Assembly: GCF_001027285.1 (NCBI RefSeq)
Contig: NZ_CP011509.1
Coordinates: 4,720,501-4,784,500, forward strand
Reading direction: 5' to 3'
Source: Archangium gephyra
GTDB lineage: Bacteria; Myxococcota; Myxococcia; Myxococcales; Myxococcaceae
DNA length: 64,000 nt
Shown here: positions 34,302 through 43,393 of the stretch, in pieces
How positions within the stretch are numbered: position 1 is the first letter of the stretch
How the letters are laid out: each line of letters starts with the position of its first letter
The notes under the pieces: model-generated
Seen by the model: only the letters and a program-made list of their open reading frames with translations
Databases searched by the model: none
Told to the model about the DNA's origin: nothing
Program-made: the position numbers and the translations under genes

Positions 34302-35539
34302 GGGTTCACCGTGAGCTCGAAGACGGTCTTCACTGACTGATGGCGCGCGCGGGCCAGGTTGGCCTCGATGGCCTCCTGGTAACGCGCGAGCGGAAAGGTA
34401 TGTGTCACCAGCATGCTCGGGTCCGGGCCTTCCCGCCGGGCGAGCAACCCCAGCACCACGTCGAAGGTGTGCTGGCGAACGCCCCGGAAGCTCTCCGGCC
34501 CGTACACGTAGGAGCCGAGCAGCGTCAGCTCGTTGCGCCACACCGTCGTCCAGTCCACCCGCTCGAGAATCCCCGCCGCCCCCACCAGCACCACCTTCCC
34601 CAGCGAGCGCGTGTAGCGCAGCGCGTCCTGCACCGAGCCCGCGCTGCCGATGCAGTCGAACGTCACCTCGTAGCCGCCCGTGAGCGCTGGCGGGCCCAGG
34701 ATGGGGCGGTACACCTTCGCCCCCGTGCGCCGCGCCACCTCCTCGGCCTCGGCGGTGTCGTCCCGCATCACCCGGAAGGCCTCGTCCGCCCCGAGCTGCT
34801 TCGCCAGCCGCAGCTGGTACTCCTCGGCCGCCAGCAGCGTCACGTGGCAGCGCGAGCCCAGCGCTCGAATGGCCCACAGGCACGCGAAGGCCACCGGCCC
34901 GCCGCCAATCACCAGCACCTTGTCCTCGTCCCGCGGCGGCACCTTCAGCACCGCGTGCAGGCTCACCGCCAGCGGCTCCACCAGCACGCCCGCCTTGTCT
35001 CCCACCCCCTCCGGCAGCGGGTGCAGCTGCGAGGGGTGCGCCACCTTCTCCGTCCCCATCCCCCCGGGCAGGTCCTTCTGGAAACCCAGCATCTGCCCCG
35101 GTGCCAGGCAGCCCTCGGCCGTGTGCTCGCAGCCGTTCTCCTGGCCGGCCGCGCACGCCTTGCACGGCGGCTGGATGCCCCGCAGGCGGCAGGGCAGCAG
35201 CGGATTCACCGCCACCTTCTGCCCCACCTCCACGCCCCGTGCCTGGGGCCCCAGCTCCGTCACCTCGGCGAGCACCTCGTGGCCCAGCACCGCCGGAAAG
35301 CTGTTGAAGGGCTCGTTCTGGGGGCTCATCTTGAAGAAGAGCGTCCCCATGTCCGAGCCGCACAGCCCCGTCAGCAGGGGCCGCAGCCGCACCCAGTCCG
35401 GCCCGGGCAGGGCAGGGGAGGCCAGCTCACGCAGGGAGAGGCAGCTCCCGCGCCCGTAGTGCAACTTCGGGTACATGCCCCCCACCCCCTTGGCGAGGAC
35501 ATACCGGGGGATGGAGAGGTCGAAAACGAGTCCCTTCAC
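34298..35539 (-). CDS. Zinc-dependent alcohol dehydrogenase family protein
   Basis: 413 residues from a GTG with AGGGAG eight bases upstream. MDR-type signatures: catalytic zinc ligand region GLCGSDMGTL and GHEVLAEVTELG; a variant structural zinc loop (PCRLRGIQPPCKACAAGQENGC); NAD(P)-binding VLVIGGGPVAFACLW; and HPLPEGVGDKAGVLVEPLAV. The structural-zinc region is longer than usual. Operon partner of the MBL-fold hydrolase; a two-step oxidation and hydrolysis of an unknown substrate is conceivable. Diverges from ruvB across 114 bp. Confidence 0.88.
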   Translation of the reverse strand: MKGLVFDLSIPRYVLAKGVGGMYPKLHYGRGSCLSLRELASPALPGPDWVRLRPLLTGLCGSDMGTLFFKMSPQNEPFNSFPAVLGHEVLAEVTELGPQARGVEVGQKVAVNPLLPCRLRGIQPPCKACAAGQENGCEHTAEGCLAPGQMLGFQKDLPGGMGTEKVAHPSQLHPLPEGVGDKAGVLVEPLAVSLHAVLKVPPRDEDKVLVIGGGPVAFACLWAIRALGSRCHVTLLAAEEYQLRLAKQLGADEAFRVMRDDTAEAEEVARRTGAKVYRPILGPPALTGGYEVTFDCIGSAGSVQDALRYTRSLGKVVLVGAAGILERVDWTTVWRNELTLLGSYVYGPESFRGVRQHTFDVVLGLLARREGPDPSMLVTHTFPLARYQEAIEANLARARHQSVKTVFELTVNP

Positions 35540-35653
35540 GGGGCAAGCTCCCTGGGCAGGCGGGCTGACGGCGGGGGCGTGGAGTCTAGCCCCACGAGAG
35601 GAGCCGCGACACCGGGGCCGTTCTGGTAGGGTGACAGCAGAGGAACGAGGGGT

Positions 35654-36694
35654 ATGGCGAAGGCGAAGCGGAAATCCGACGACACACTCTCCGAGGAGGC
35701 GCTCAACGACGAGGTCCGCGTCGAGGCCTCCCTGCGGCCGCGCTCGTTCGACGAGTACGTGGGTCAGAGTGCCGTCGTCGAGAAGCTCAAGGTGTACGTC
35801 CAGGCGGCCAAGAGCCGCGGTGAGGCGCTGGATCACTGTCTCTTCTCCGGGCCTCCGGGTCTGGGCAAGACGTCGCTGGCCTACATCATGGCCAACGAGC
35901 TGGGTGTGGGCATCCACGTCACCAGCGGCCCCGCGCTCGAGCGCAAGGGCGACCTGGCTGGACTGCTCACCAACCTCAACGAGCGCGACATCCTCTTCAT
36001 CGACGAGGTCCACCGCCTCAACGCCGCCATCGAGGAGTACCTCTACCCGGCCATGGAGGACTTCCGGCTGGACATCACCATCGACACCGGCCCCGCCGCC
36101 CGGGCGATGAAGATCGATCTGCCGCCCTTCACCCTCATCGGCGCCACCACCCGCACCGGCCTCCTCACCTCGCCGCTGCGCGACCGCTTTCAAATCCAGG
36201 AGCGGCTCGAGTACTACGAGCCCAAGCACCTGGAGCTCATCCTCAACCGCTCGGCGCGCATCCTCGGGGTGAAGCTGGACCGGGATGGTTCCCGGGAGAT
36301 CGCCACCCGCGCCCGCGGCACGCCCCGCATCGCCAACCGGTTGCTGCGCCGCCTGCGTGACTTCGCCCAGGTCGAGGGCGATGGCAGCATCACCCAGGAG
36401 CTGGCCTCCACGGCGCTCACCCGCCTGGGTGTGGACGCCTCCGGCCTGGACGCGATGGACCGTAAAATCCTGCTCACCATCCTCGAGAAGTTCGGAGGGG
36501 GCCCGGTGGGCGTGGAGACCATCGCCGCCGCCGTGGGCGAGCAGCGCGATACCATCGAGGACGTGTACGAGCCCTTCCTCCTCCAGGAAGGTTTCCTCCA
36601 GCGCACGCCGCGGGGCCGCACGGCCACGCACCATGCGTACAGCTATTTCAACAAGAAGGCGCCCACCTCCGGTGGGCAGGGGTCCCTCTGGTGA
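35654..36694 (+). CDS. ruvB: Holliday junction branch-migration helicase RuvB
   Basis: 346 residues, normal. RuvB is the AAA+ motor that drives branch migration with RuvA. Seen: [11 protein letters not shown], Walker [15 protein letters not shown] (about 64-77), Walker [11 protein letters not shown], sensor [18 protein letters not shown], and the winged-helix C-terminus with [15 protein letters not shown]. It is unlinked to ruvC-ruvA (20 kb away in this window) and its stop overlaps the GTG of a protein of unknown function, an unusual neighbourhood. Confidence 0.96.
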   Translation: MAKAKRKSDDTLSEEALNDEVRVEASLRPRSFDEYVGQSAVVEKLKVYVQAAKSRGEALDHCLFSGPPGLGKTSLAYIMANELGVGIHVTSGPALERKGDLAGLLTNLNERDILFIDEVHRLNAAIEEYLYPAMEDFRLDITIDTGPAARAMKIDLPPFTLIGATTRTGLLTSPLRDRFQIQERLEYYEPKHLELILNRSARILGVKLDRDGSREIATRARGTPRIANRLLRRLRDFAQVEGDGSITQELASTALTRLGVDASGLDAMDRKILLTILEKFGGGPVGVETIAAAVGEQRDTIEDVYEPFLLQEGFLQRTPRGRTATHHAYSYFNKKAPTSGGQGSLW

Positions 36695-38181
36695 GCACCA
36701 CCGCCACCGCCGTCCCGGCTCCTTCCGTGTCCCGCGTTCCCCGTGACTTCTACGAGGAGCTCGTCCGCGCCTCGCAAGGCAACCGCGCCGGCTTCCTCAC
36801 CGAGCGCGAGCGCTGGCTGCGCGCCCTGTCCGTGGAGGCCCGCGAGGAGCTCCTCTTCGAGTTCGAGATGCTCCTGCGCGGCGTGGAGCGCTACGTCCAC
36901 CTCTACGACAACGGCGTCGTGGATCCCCAGGACAAGCCGCTCGTCACCCGAGACTTCCGCGAGGAGCTCAAGGACGTCCGCGCCACCCTCAGCCAGGCCA
37001 TCCGCCTCGCCCGGCACCTGTTGGATCCGGACTCGGACCAGAAGCTCCAGTTCCGCCGCTACGTCGAGACGCAGCTCGCCGACGACAACATGCGCCGCTC
37101 GCGGATCGAAGGCGAGCTGGACCAGGAGACGCCCCAGGAGAGCCTCTTCGTCCTGCGCCAGTCCTTCGAGTCGCTGCGCAACCTCATCGACCACCTGCTG
37201 CAGCTGCCGGTGTGCGGGCTGAGCCTCTTCAACGACGTGGGCAACCTCGTCCTGCGGGAGATCGTCCTCAACCGCTACTTCCGGCCCTTCCGGCTCACCG
37301 AGTTCCGCCTGGAGTACGACCGGCTGCGCTCGGTGCGTCTGCTGTCACTGCTGTCCACGGTGCCGGTGGAGACGCGGCCCCTCTTCACCACCGCCTACCT
37401 GAGCCTGTTCCGCCTGCTGCACTACCTGGCCTACGTGAGTCAGGACACGCAGGGCCCCATCCCCCGCCGCGTGCGCGTGCTGCTCACCCTGGTGCGCAGC
37501 GAGGCGCTCGGGCTCGTGGCCTACCTGAAGAACGAGCTGGCCCCCAAGGCCGGTCCCAAGCCCCTCCAGGCCGCGTGCCTGCGCGCCGCCCGCGACATCG
37601 CCCGCGAGACGGAGCGCATCGCCCGGGACGTGCTCGTCGAGCTGGACCGCGACCGCGCCGCCGCCGCCCGCGCCTCCTACTCCTTCACCCAGCTCTTCCA
37701 GACGCAGGTGGTGGCCCTCACCGAGGCGCTCTCTCCCGGCGCCGCCACCGGCGAGGCCCCCTTCGAGCAGCTCGCCTCTCCCATGGAGGCCGCCGAGCGT
37801 CTGCGCAAGGACCTGTGGGTCTTCTCCCAGCTGTGCCGCGCCGCCGAGGGGCACCTGCGCAACGACGACGTCACCTCCGCCGAGGCCGTCATCTCCAGCA
37901 TCGTGGCCTTCCTCGGCTACTTCCAGGACGGCAGCTACCAGCTGCTGCGCTACGTGGACTACGAGGCCTTCGACCGTTTCAGCGCGCTCCTCACCGAGCT
38001 GCCCTGGCCGCCCGAGGGCCCCGCCGTCCGCACCCGTCTCATCGAGGATTTGCGGAGCTTCTCCATGGTGCTGGAGAACACCTTCGCCGCCGTCAGCCGC
38101 CGTGCCCAGCTCCGGGGTTTCAACTTCGACCGGGCCGAGGCCGAGCTGCTGCGGGACCGCTTCCTCGCCGCGACCCGGTGA
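36691..38181 (+). CDS. Large helical protein coupled to ruvB, function unknown
   Basis: 496 residues from a GTG overlapping the ruvB stop (GTGA). Almost entirely alpha-helical and charged: [40 protein letters not shown] and [19 protein letters not shown]. No signal peptide, membrane span, zinc or nucleotide motif. The translational coupling implies a stoichiometric link with RuvB or simply co-expression. No family recognised; homologues are probably restricted to myxobacteria, by inference. Confidence 0.75.
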   Translation: MSTTATAVPAPSVSRVPRDFYEELVRASQGNRAGFLTERERWLRALSVEAREELLFEFEMLLRGVERYVHLYDNGVVDPQDKPLVTRDFREELKDVRATLSQAIRLARHLLDPDSDQKLQFRRYVETQLADDNMRRSRIEGELDQETPQESLFVLRQSFESLRNLIDHLLQLPVCGLSLFNDVGNLVLREIVLNRYFRPFRLTEFRLEYDRLRSVRLLSLLSTVPVETRPLFTTAYLSLFRLLHYLAYVSQDTQGPIPRRVRVLLTLVRSEALGLVAYLKNELAPKAGPKPLQAACLRAARDIARETERIARDVLVELDRDRAAAARASYSFTQLFQTQVVALTEALSPGAATGEAPFEQLASPMEAAERLRKDLWVFSQLCRAAEGHLRNDDVTSAEAVISSIVAFLGYFQDGSYQLLRYVDYEAFDRFSALLTELPWPPEGPAVRTRLIEDLRSFSMVLENTFAAVSRRAQLRGFNFDRAEAELLRDRFLAATR

Positions 38182-38193
38182 CGCCGTTGTCGT

Positions 38194-38231
38194 GAATCCG
38201 TCACCGTAAGTACGCCTTGTGTCACGGATTC
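38194..38231 (+). terminator. Inverted repeat after the ruvB-coupled gene
   Basis: GAATCCGT (38194-38201) and ACGGATTC (38224-38231) are perfect 8-bp arms with a 22-nt loop, starting 12 bp after the stop. No T-tract; could be a terminator or an operator. Confidence 0.4.
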
Positions 38232-38236
38232 GTTCG

Positions 38237-38248
38237 TCAAACGTTTGA
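38237..38248. promoter_or_regulatory. Perfect 12-bp palindrome upstream of lpxC
   Basis: TCAAACGTTTGA is its own reverse complement. It lies about 350 bp before lpxC in an AT-richer patch. It has the shape of a dimeric regulator site; the protein is unknown. Confidence 0.4.
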
Positions 38249-38320
38249 TTCCAGGCATCCGCTTGCGTTATTGGGTCGCGTCAATGATGCGCCTTGACGG
38301 GGTGCGGCGTGTGGAAGTTC

Positions 38321-38334
38321 TGACACATTTGTCA
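38321..38334. promoter_or_regulatory. TGACA-N4-TGTCA inverted repeat upstream of lpxC
   Basis: TGACACATTTGTCA with perfect 5-bp arms, followed immediately by CACGGTGACGG. Spaced 84 bp (eight helical turns) from the palindrome at 38237. A candidate operator. Confidence 0.4.
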
Positions 38335-38601
38335 CGGTGACGGGGTAGGTACACAGCGAGTCGAGGGGGGAAGGGTGACGGGCGGCTCGGGTCACCCAGG
38401 CGAACCAGCCAGAAACTCCAGTGGATTCCACCACTTGGGGGGCCCAGGGCACCCCATGGGTCTTCCTCCGGAGCATGGCTTCAGTGGCGTGTGGTTTGCA
38501 TCGATACGCGGCGCGTCAGATGGGCAGTGAACATTGACGGGCCCGTCCCCGGGAAGGGGAGGGCGAGCAGCACCCGCATCGATTCAGAGGCGACACCGAA
38601 C

Positions 38602-39531
38602 ATGGCTTACACCTCGTACAACCAGCGCACCCTTTCGCACCCCGTCCGTTGCCAGGGCGTGGGGCTCCACTCCGGCGCTCCGGTGAACCTCTCGTTGCTG
38701 CCGGCGCCGGTGAACCACGGCATCGTCTTCGTCCGCACGGACATGCCGCGCCCGGTCTCCATCCCCGCCCTCACCGAGTACGTGGTGGACACCTCGCTGG
38801 CCACCACCCTGGGCAAGGACGGCGTGAAGGTGAGCACGGTGGAGCACCTGATGTCGGCGCTGGCCGGCATGGGGCTGGACAACGTGCGCGTGGAGCTGGA
38901 CGGGCCCGAGGTGCCCATCATGGACGGCAGCGCCGCTCCCTTCGCCGCCCTCATCGCCGAGGCCGGCGTGCGCGAGCAGGAGGAGTCCCGCCGCGTGCTC
39001 GTCATCAAGAAGACGGTCTCCGTGGTGGACGGCGACAAGGAGGCGAGCTTCTCGCCCGCCAACCGCTTCCGCATCTCCTGCACCGTCGACTTCAAGCACC
39101 CACTCATCACCGAGCAGTCCTTCGATCTGGAGTTCTCCGATCGCTGCTTCCACCGGGAGATCTCCCGCGCGCGCACCTTCGGCTTCCTCCGGGACGTGGA
39201 GATGCTCAAGAAGATGGGCCTGGCGCGCGGCGGCTCGCTGGAGAACGCCATCGTCGTGGACGAGTTCTCCATCCTCAACCCGGACGGCCTGCGCTTCCCG
39301 GACGAGTTCGTGCGCCACAAGATCCTGGACGCCGTGGGAGACATCTCCCTGTTCGGCCGCCCGGTGGTGGGCCACCTCAAGGCCTTCAAGACGGGCCACG
39401 CGCTCAACCAGAAGCTGGTGAAGGCGGTGCTGGCGGACCCCTCCAGCTACGAGATCGTCCCGGCCCGCAAGCACCTGGAATTGCCGGAGCTGCGCCTGCC
39501 GGAGCTCGGCCTCGAGCCGCTGGTGGCCTGA
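38602..39531 (+). CDS. lpxC: UDP-3-O-acyl-N-acetylglucosamine deacetylase LpxC
   Basis: 309 residues, normal length. LpxC removes the N-acetyl group in the first committed step of lipid A synthesis and is a cytoplasmic zinc enzyme. Motifs: GVGLHSGAPVNLSLLPAP, zinc His in VSTVEHLMSALAGMGLDN, MDGSAAPF, the HKILDAVGDI pair of zinc ligands and the catalytic histidine in KTGHALNQKLV. The ATG at 38602 gives the family start MAYTSYNQRTL; the longer frame is in the regulatory region. A terminator follows directly. Confidence 0.97.
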   Translation: MAYTSYNQRTLSHPVRCQGVGLHSGAPVNLSLLPAPVNHGIVFVRTDMPRPVSIPALTEYVVDTSLATTLGKDGVKVSTVEHLMSALAGMGLDNVRVELDGPEVPIMDGSAAPFAALIAEAGVREQEESRRVLVIKKTVSVVDGDKEASFSPANRFRISCTVDFKHPLITEQSFDLEFSDRCFHREISRARTFGFLRDVEMLKKMGLARGGSLENAIVVDEFSILNPDGLRFPDEFVRHKILDAVGDISLFGRPVVGHLKAFKTGHALNQKLVKAVLADPSSYEIVPARKHLELPELRLPELGLEPLVA

Positions 39532-39542
39532 TAAAAAACAGG

Positions 39543-39584
39543 CCCCGGAGGGCATGAGAAATTTCTTTGCGAGTCCGGGGTTTT
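39543..39584 (+). terminator. Intrinsic terminator after lpxC
   Basis: CCCCGGA (39543-39549) pairs with TCCGGGG (39574-39580) and TTTT follows. The loop contains a second palindrome AGAAATTTCT (39557-39566). It separates lpxC from the DsbA-like operon. Confidence 0.8.
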
Positions 39585-39605
39585 CTCGACTAAGGACCCG
39601 TACCC

Positions 39606-40685
39606 ATGCTCATGCGCTCCACTTCCACTCTTCTGGCCGCTCTGATGGCGGCCTCTCTCTTCTCCGGATGCAACAAGGAGAAGGCCCCGGCGGCCGCCGC
39701 CACGGCGACCACCCCCACCACGGCCTCGTCGGAGCCCAGCCCGGATACGGTCGTGGCCACCTACGGTGACGGTCAGAAGATCACCTTTGGTGATCTCAAT
39801 GATCGCATCAAGGACCAGCTGGCCAACCTGGACAAGCAGAAGCACCAGCTGCGCAAGCAGGGCATCGAAGGCCTCGTGGTGGAGCGCCTGGTGCAGGCCG
39901 AGGCCAAGAAGCGCAACCTGACCGAGGAGCAGCTGATCAAGGCCGAGGTCGACGACAAGATTCCGCAGCCGCCCGAGGCGGAGCTGAAGAAGATGTACGA
40001 CGAGGCCAAGGAGCGGCTGCCCCCGGGCACCACCTTCGAGCAGGTGAAGCCGCAGATCGTCGACTTCCTCACCGGCTCCAAGAAGCAGGAGCGCGCGCGG
40101 GAGTTCTTCAACGAGCTGAAGAGCACCGCCAACGTGAAGATCAACCTGCCGGAGCCGGCTCGCGAGCGCAAGACGGTGGCCGCCACGGGCGCCGCGAAGG
40201 GCCCGGAGAACGCGCCCATCACCATCGTGGAGTTCAGCGACTTCCAGTGCCCGTACTGCAGCCGCGCCAATGAGTCGGTGGAGCAGGTGATGAAGGCCTA
40301 TCCCAACCAGGTGCGCCTGGTGTTCCGCCACTTCCCGCTGGACTTCCACCAGCAGGCGCCCAAGGCCGCCGAGGCCTCGCTGTGCGCGCAGGACCAGGGC
40401 AAGTTCTGGGAGATGCACGACAAGCTCTTCGCCAACCAGAAGGCGCTCGAGGTGCCGGCGCTCAAGGGCTACGCCAAGGAGCTGGGCCTGGACACCGGCA
40501 AGTTCGACAAGTGCCTGGACTCGGGTGAGAAGGCCGCCACCGTGCAGGCCGACCTGGCCGACGGCAAGAAGGTGGGCGTCAACGGCACCCCGGCCTTCTT
40601 CATCAACGGCGTCCTGCTGTCCGGCGCGCAGCCCTTCGACGAGTTCAAGAGCGTCATCGACTCCGAGCTCCAGGCGAAGAAGTAA
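39606..40685 (+). CDS. Lipoprotein: PPIase-like N-terminus fused to DsbA-type thioredoxin domain
   Basis: 359 residues. Signal peptide with lipobox SLFSGC. Residues about 45-175 resemble the chaperone arm of SurA/PrsA-type proteins (GDLNDRIKDQLANLDKQK, PPEAELKKMYDEAKERLP) without a rotamase core. Residues about 190-359 are a DsbA/DsbG-type thioredoxin domain: EFSDFQCPYCSRANE with the CPYC redox centre and VNGTPAFFINGVLLSG with the cis-proline. Probably a membrane-anchored thiol oxidoreductase with a substrate-holding arm. Heads an operon with two more genes and pyrF (next start 11 bp on). Confidence 0.88.
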   Translation: MLMRSTSTLLAALMAASLFSGCNKEKAPAAAATATTPTTASSEPSPDTVVATYGDGQKITFGDLNDRIKDQLANLDKQKHQLRKQGIEGLVVERLVQAEAKKRNLTEEQLIKAEVDDKIPQPPEAELKKMYDEAKERLPPGTTFEQVKPQIVDFLTGSKKQERAREFFNELKSTANVKINLPEPARERKTVAATGAAKGPENAPITIVEFSDFQCPYCSRANESVEQVMKAYPNQVRLVFRHFPLDFHQQAPKAAEASLCAQDQGKFWEMHDKLFANQKALEVPALKGYAKELGLDTGKFDKCLDSGEKAATVQADLADGKKVGVNGTPAFFINGVLLSGAQPFDEFKSVIDSELQAKK

Positions 40686-40696
40686 GGACGTTCCGC

Positions 40697-41275
40697 GTGG
40701 CGCAACGTCCCAAGGCCACGCCTCGTGTCGGGTTGAGCGGTGAGCCGGGCGCGCTCGAGTTGGAGCGCCCCCTCTCCGCCAGCCTGTCCCCCGGCCGTCC
40801 CCTCGTGGCGCACTTCCATTCGCCCGAGGGGATGGTGCTGTTGCGGGAGCCCGCGGCCCTCACCGGCTTCTTCGCTGGCAGCCTCAGCTCCCTGTCCGTG
40901 GAGGAGGTGCTCAGCCACATCCTCTCGGGCATCCGCAGCGGCCAGCTCATCCTTCAACACGGCCTGGTGCAGCGCACCGTCAGCTTCCGCGACGGGCAGC
41001 CCATCTTCGCCGTCTCCAGCGTGCACCATGAGCGGCTCGGCGCCGTGGTGGTGCAGCTGGGGCTCGTCTCTCCCGAGCAGCTGCACCAGGCGCTCGGCAA
41101 GGTGACGCCCACCCTGCGCATCGGCGCGGTGCTCACCCGCGAGGGTTTCCTCTCCGAGGCCAACCTCTACAGCGCCATGACGTACCTGGTGCGTGAGGTG
41201 GTGCTCAACCTCTTCGAGATGTCCGAGGGCAGCTTCCTCTTCCTCGAGGGCCGTCCTCCCGAGGGGACTCGGTGA
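40697..41275 (+). CDS. DUF4388-type protein
   Basis: 192 residues from a GTG with AAGGA upstream. The pattern FFAGSLSSLSVEEVLSHIL, SGQLILQHGLVQRTVSFRDG and AVSSVHHERLGAVVVQLGLV is the DUF4388 domain followed by the pilB-type N-terminal helices (LGLVSPEQLHQAL, IGAVLTREGFL) common in myxobacterial polarity and motility regulators. Its GTGA stop overlaps the next start, so it belongs to the pyrF operon. Confidence 0.78.
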   Translation: MAQRPKATPRVGLSGEPGALELERPLSASLSPGRPLVAHFHSPEGMVLLREPAALTGFFAGSLSSLSVEEVLSHILSGIRSGQLILQHGLVQRTVSFRDGQPIFAVSSVHHERLGAVVVQLGLVSPEQLHQALGKVTPTLRIGAVLTREGFLSEANLYSAMTYLVREVVLNLFEMSEGSFLFLEGRPPEGTR

Positions 41276-41958
41276 AGCTCCAGGAGCGCACCCGGGATCT
41301 CGTCCTGCAGGGGATGAAGCGCGGCGAGGTGGTGGCGCGCCTGCGCAAGCACTTCCCGGACGAAACGCCCGTGGTGGCCGGCCCCGAGTCTCCGCCTCCC
41401 GGCGAGGAGGCCCTCTTCGCCACGGCCGCCAACGGCACCACGCTGGGCGCGCTGCGCTCCGTCTGGGAGGGCAGCCTCTTCTCCTTCCTCACCTGGGTGG
41501 AGGAGCGCACGCGGGATGGGGCGCTCCTCGTCCAGCAGAAGAACGCCTCGCCGCCCATGCCCCGGCGTGCCTCGGGCACCTTCCTGGCGGTGCCCCCGCC
41601 GCCCGTGGCTCCCCTGGGCCCCGAGGACCGCTTCAACGCGCTGCTCGCCCAAATCCACACCGCGCTGCGCCTCGCGGGCGCCAACCCGGACCTGATGAAG
41701 GGCTTCCTCGAGTCGCCCCAGCAGGGCCTGGAGTCGGCCTACGAGGGCGTGACGCTCGGCCCGGATGGCCGGGTGGACGTGGAGCGCATCCGCCAGAATG
41801 TCTCCAGTGGCGGCGAGGCGCTGGCGCGCGCCATGACGCTCGAGGCGCTCGACGCCTTCGTTTCCTACGCGCTCTTCTCCGCGCGCAACGTGCTGCCGGG
41901 CGAGATGTCCGAGCGGCTCTACCGCGGCTACCGCGAGCTCCAGGAGGGACTCTCGTGA
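41272..41958 (+). CDS. Unknown protein between DUF4388 gene and pyrF
   Basis: 228 residues from GTG, overlapping genes on both sides by four bases (GTGA at each junction). A helical N-terminus (RTRDLVLQGMKRGEVVARLRK) and a Pro/Ala linker near residue 100 (AVPPPPVAPLGP) precede a second helical domain (DRFNALLAQIHTALRLAG). No motif recognised. Likely a partner of the DUF4388 protein. Confidence 0.7.
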   Translation: MKLQERTRDLVLQGMKRGEVVARLRKHFPDETPVVAGPESPPPGEEALFATAANGTTLGALRSVWEGSLFSFLTWVEERTRDGALLVQQKNASPPMPRRASGTFLAVPPPPVAPLGPEDRFNALLAQIHTALRLAGANPDLMKGFLESPQQGLESAYEGVTLGPDGRVDVERIRQNVSSGGEALARAMTLEALDAFVSYALFSARNVLPGEMSERLYRGYRELQEGLS

Positions 41959-42680
41959 CGGACACTTCCCAGGCGCGCGACAAGCTCGCGCTCGCCGCGG
42001 ACCTCCCGCTGGAGGACGGCCTGCGCCTCTACCAGCAGGTGGCGCCCCAGGTGGGCTACGCGAAGGTGGGCCTCTCGCTCTTCGTCGAGCACGGCCCGGC
42101 CGCCGTGGCCGCCTTCCAGAAGCTGGGCGCCCGGGTGTTCCTGGATCTGAAGCTGCACGACATTCCCAACACCGTGGAGCTGGCGGCCGCGCGCGCCGGG
42201 GCCCTGGGCGTGTCCCTGCTCACCGTGCACGCCGCCGGGGGCGAGGCCATGCTGAAGGCCGCCGTGAAGGGCGCACGCGAGGGCGCCCGGGCCAAGGGCC
42301 ACGAGGCACCCCGGGTGCTCGCGGTGACGGTGCTCACCTCCATGTCCGCCGAGGACGTGACGGCGGTGGGCTTCTCCGGCGCCCCGGACGTGGCGGCGCT
42401 GCGGCTGGCGAGGCTGGCCGTGGGCGCGGGGGTGGACGGGCTGGTGTGCTCGCCCCGCGAGGCCGAGGCCTTCCGCCGCGAGCTGGGCCCCACGCCCTTC
42501 CTGTGCACGCCCGGCATCCGCCCCGCCGGTGCGGCCAAGGGGGACCAGAGCCGCGCGGAGACGCCCGCCTTCGCGGTGCGTGCGGGCGCGGATCTGCTCG
42601 TGGTGGGACGTCCCATCCACACCGCGGCGGATCCGTTGAGCGCCGCGCGTTCCATCGCCGAGGAAGTTTTCACCGCCTGA
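41955..42680 (+). CDS. pyrF: Orotidine 5'-phosphate decarboxylase PyrF
   Basis: 241 residues from GTG. PyrF decarboxylates OMP to UMP, the last step of de novo pyrimidine synthesis. The catalytic Lys-Asp network is in VFLDLKLHDIPNTVELA; phosphate-binding segments are FLCTPGIRPAG and ADLLVVGRPI near the C-terminus. Standing last in an operon with a thiol oxidoreductase and DUF4388 protein is unusual for pyrF. The GTGA overlap fixes the start. Confidence 0.95.
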   Translation: MTDTSQARDKLALAADLPLEDGLRLYQQVAPQVGYAKVGLSLFVEHGPAAVAAFQKLGARVFLDLKLHDIPNTVELAAARAGALGVSLLTVHAAGGEAMLKAAVKGAREGARAKGHEAPRVLAVTVLTSMSAEDVTAVGFSGAPDVAALRLARLAVGAGVDGLVCSPREAEAFRRELGPTPFLCTPGIRPAGAAKGDQSRAETPAFAVRAGADLLVVGRPIHTAADPLSAARSIAEEVFTA

Positions 42681-42773
42681 CAGCGGCCCTTTCGGGTTTT
42701 GACTGTCCCCCTGGCCGCTCCTGGCCGCCGTCCCCAGGTTGCTCGCCAAGGCCATCCGGTCGGGGGAGAACAC

Positions 42774-43382
42774 ATGGACGCAAGGCGGTTGTTGGGGTGG
42801 GGCTTGCTCGCGCTGTGCACGGCGTGCAGCGGGGCGAAGCAGGCGGTGCGTGAGCCTTCCGAGCCGGGGACGGGTGGTTCCGGTGTGTCGGCCCGGCAGC
42901 AGTCCATGGCATCCGAGGAGCAGGCGTCCCGGCGCTACGTGGACGAGGCCATGGGCTTCGAGCTCATGCAGCCCGGTGGCACCTGGCTGTTGGATCAGAC
43001 GGACGAGCAGACCCCCGAGGGGCTCACCATTCCCGTCGTCCTGAGGGATCCGAGCAGCGGCGCGCAGGTGGTGCTGCAGGTGGCGCCCGCGGTGGCCACG
43101 CCGGCCCAGTTCGCCGAGCGGCTGACGATGGGCCTGCGCAGCCAGCCCGGCTTCGTCACCAGCGAGCCCGAGCCGCTGCCCATCTCCGACAGCGCCGTGG
43201 GCTTCGACTTCGCCGTGGGCGACAACGTGCGGGGCCGGGTGGTGGTGCGCGACGGTGGCGCCGACCGCGTCTTCATGATGCTCGCCACCTGGCCGGCCGG
43301 CGCGCCGGACGACGTGGCGCAGACGGTGAACGCCCTCTTCGAGAGCGTCCGCCCGCTGCCCATCGCGCCCGAGCAGACCTGA
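42774..43382 (+). CDS. Lipoprotein of unknown function
   Basis: 202 residues. Signal peptide with lipobox ALCTAC. The mature part reads ARRYVDEAMGFELMQPGGTW-like early and VVLRDPSSGAQVVLQVAPAV later, in the style of PsbP/DUF1795-type small beta proteins that begin with a GFEL-x-x-P segment. GGGGGAGAA upstream confirms the ATG. Ends six bases before the convergent pepA. Confidence 0.7.
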   Translation: MDARRLLGWGLLALCTACSGAKQAVREPSEPGTGGSGVSARQQSMASEEQASRRYVDEAMGFELMQPGGTWLLDQTDEQTPEGLTIPVVLRDPSSGAQVVLQVAPAVATPAQFAERLTMGLRSQPGFVTSEPEPLPISDSAVGFDFAVGDNVRGRVVVRDGGADRVFMMLATWPAGAPDDVAQTVNALFESVRPLPIAPEQT

Positions 43383-43393
43383 GAAGGCTCAGG
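43378..43393. terminator. Hairpin enclosing convergent stop codons
   Basis: CCTGAG (43378-43383) and CTCAGG (43388-43393) with loop AAGG. The stop of the lipoprotein gene and the opposite stop of pepA lie in the two arms. No T-run. Confidence 0.45.

Larger units (their letters stand above)
38182..38601. other. 420-bp region upstream of lpxC
   Basis: No gene is seen. It holds three palindromes described separately (38194-38231, 38237-38248, 38321-38334). AT content rises around 38220-38340, consistent with promoter and operator sites controlling lpxC or an unannotated transcript. Confidence 0.5.

Noticed and set aside
38491-38601. N-terminal extension of LpxC
   Set aside because: The added residues do not resemble LpxC and the sequence overlaps the spacer; the family start MAYTSYNQRT is at 38602.
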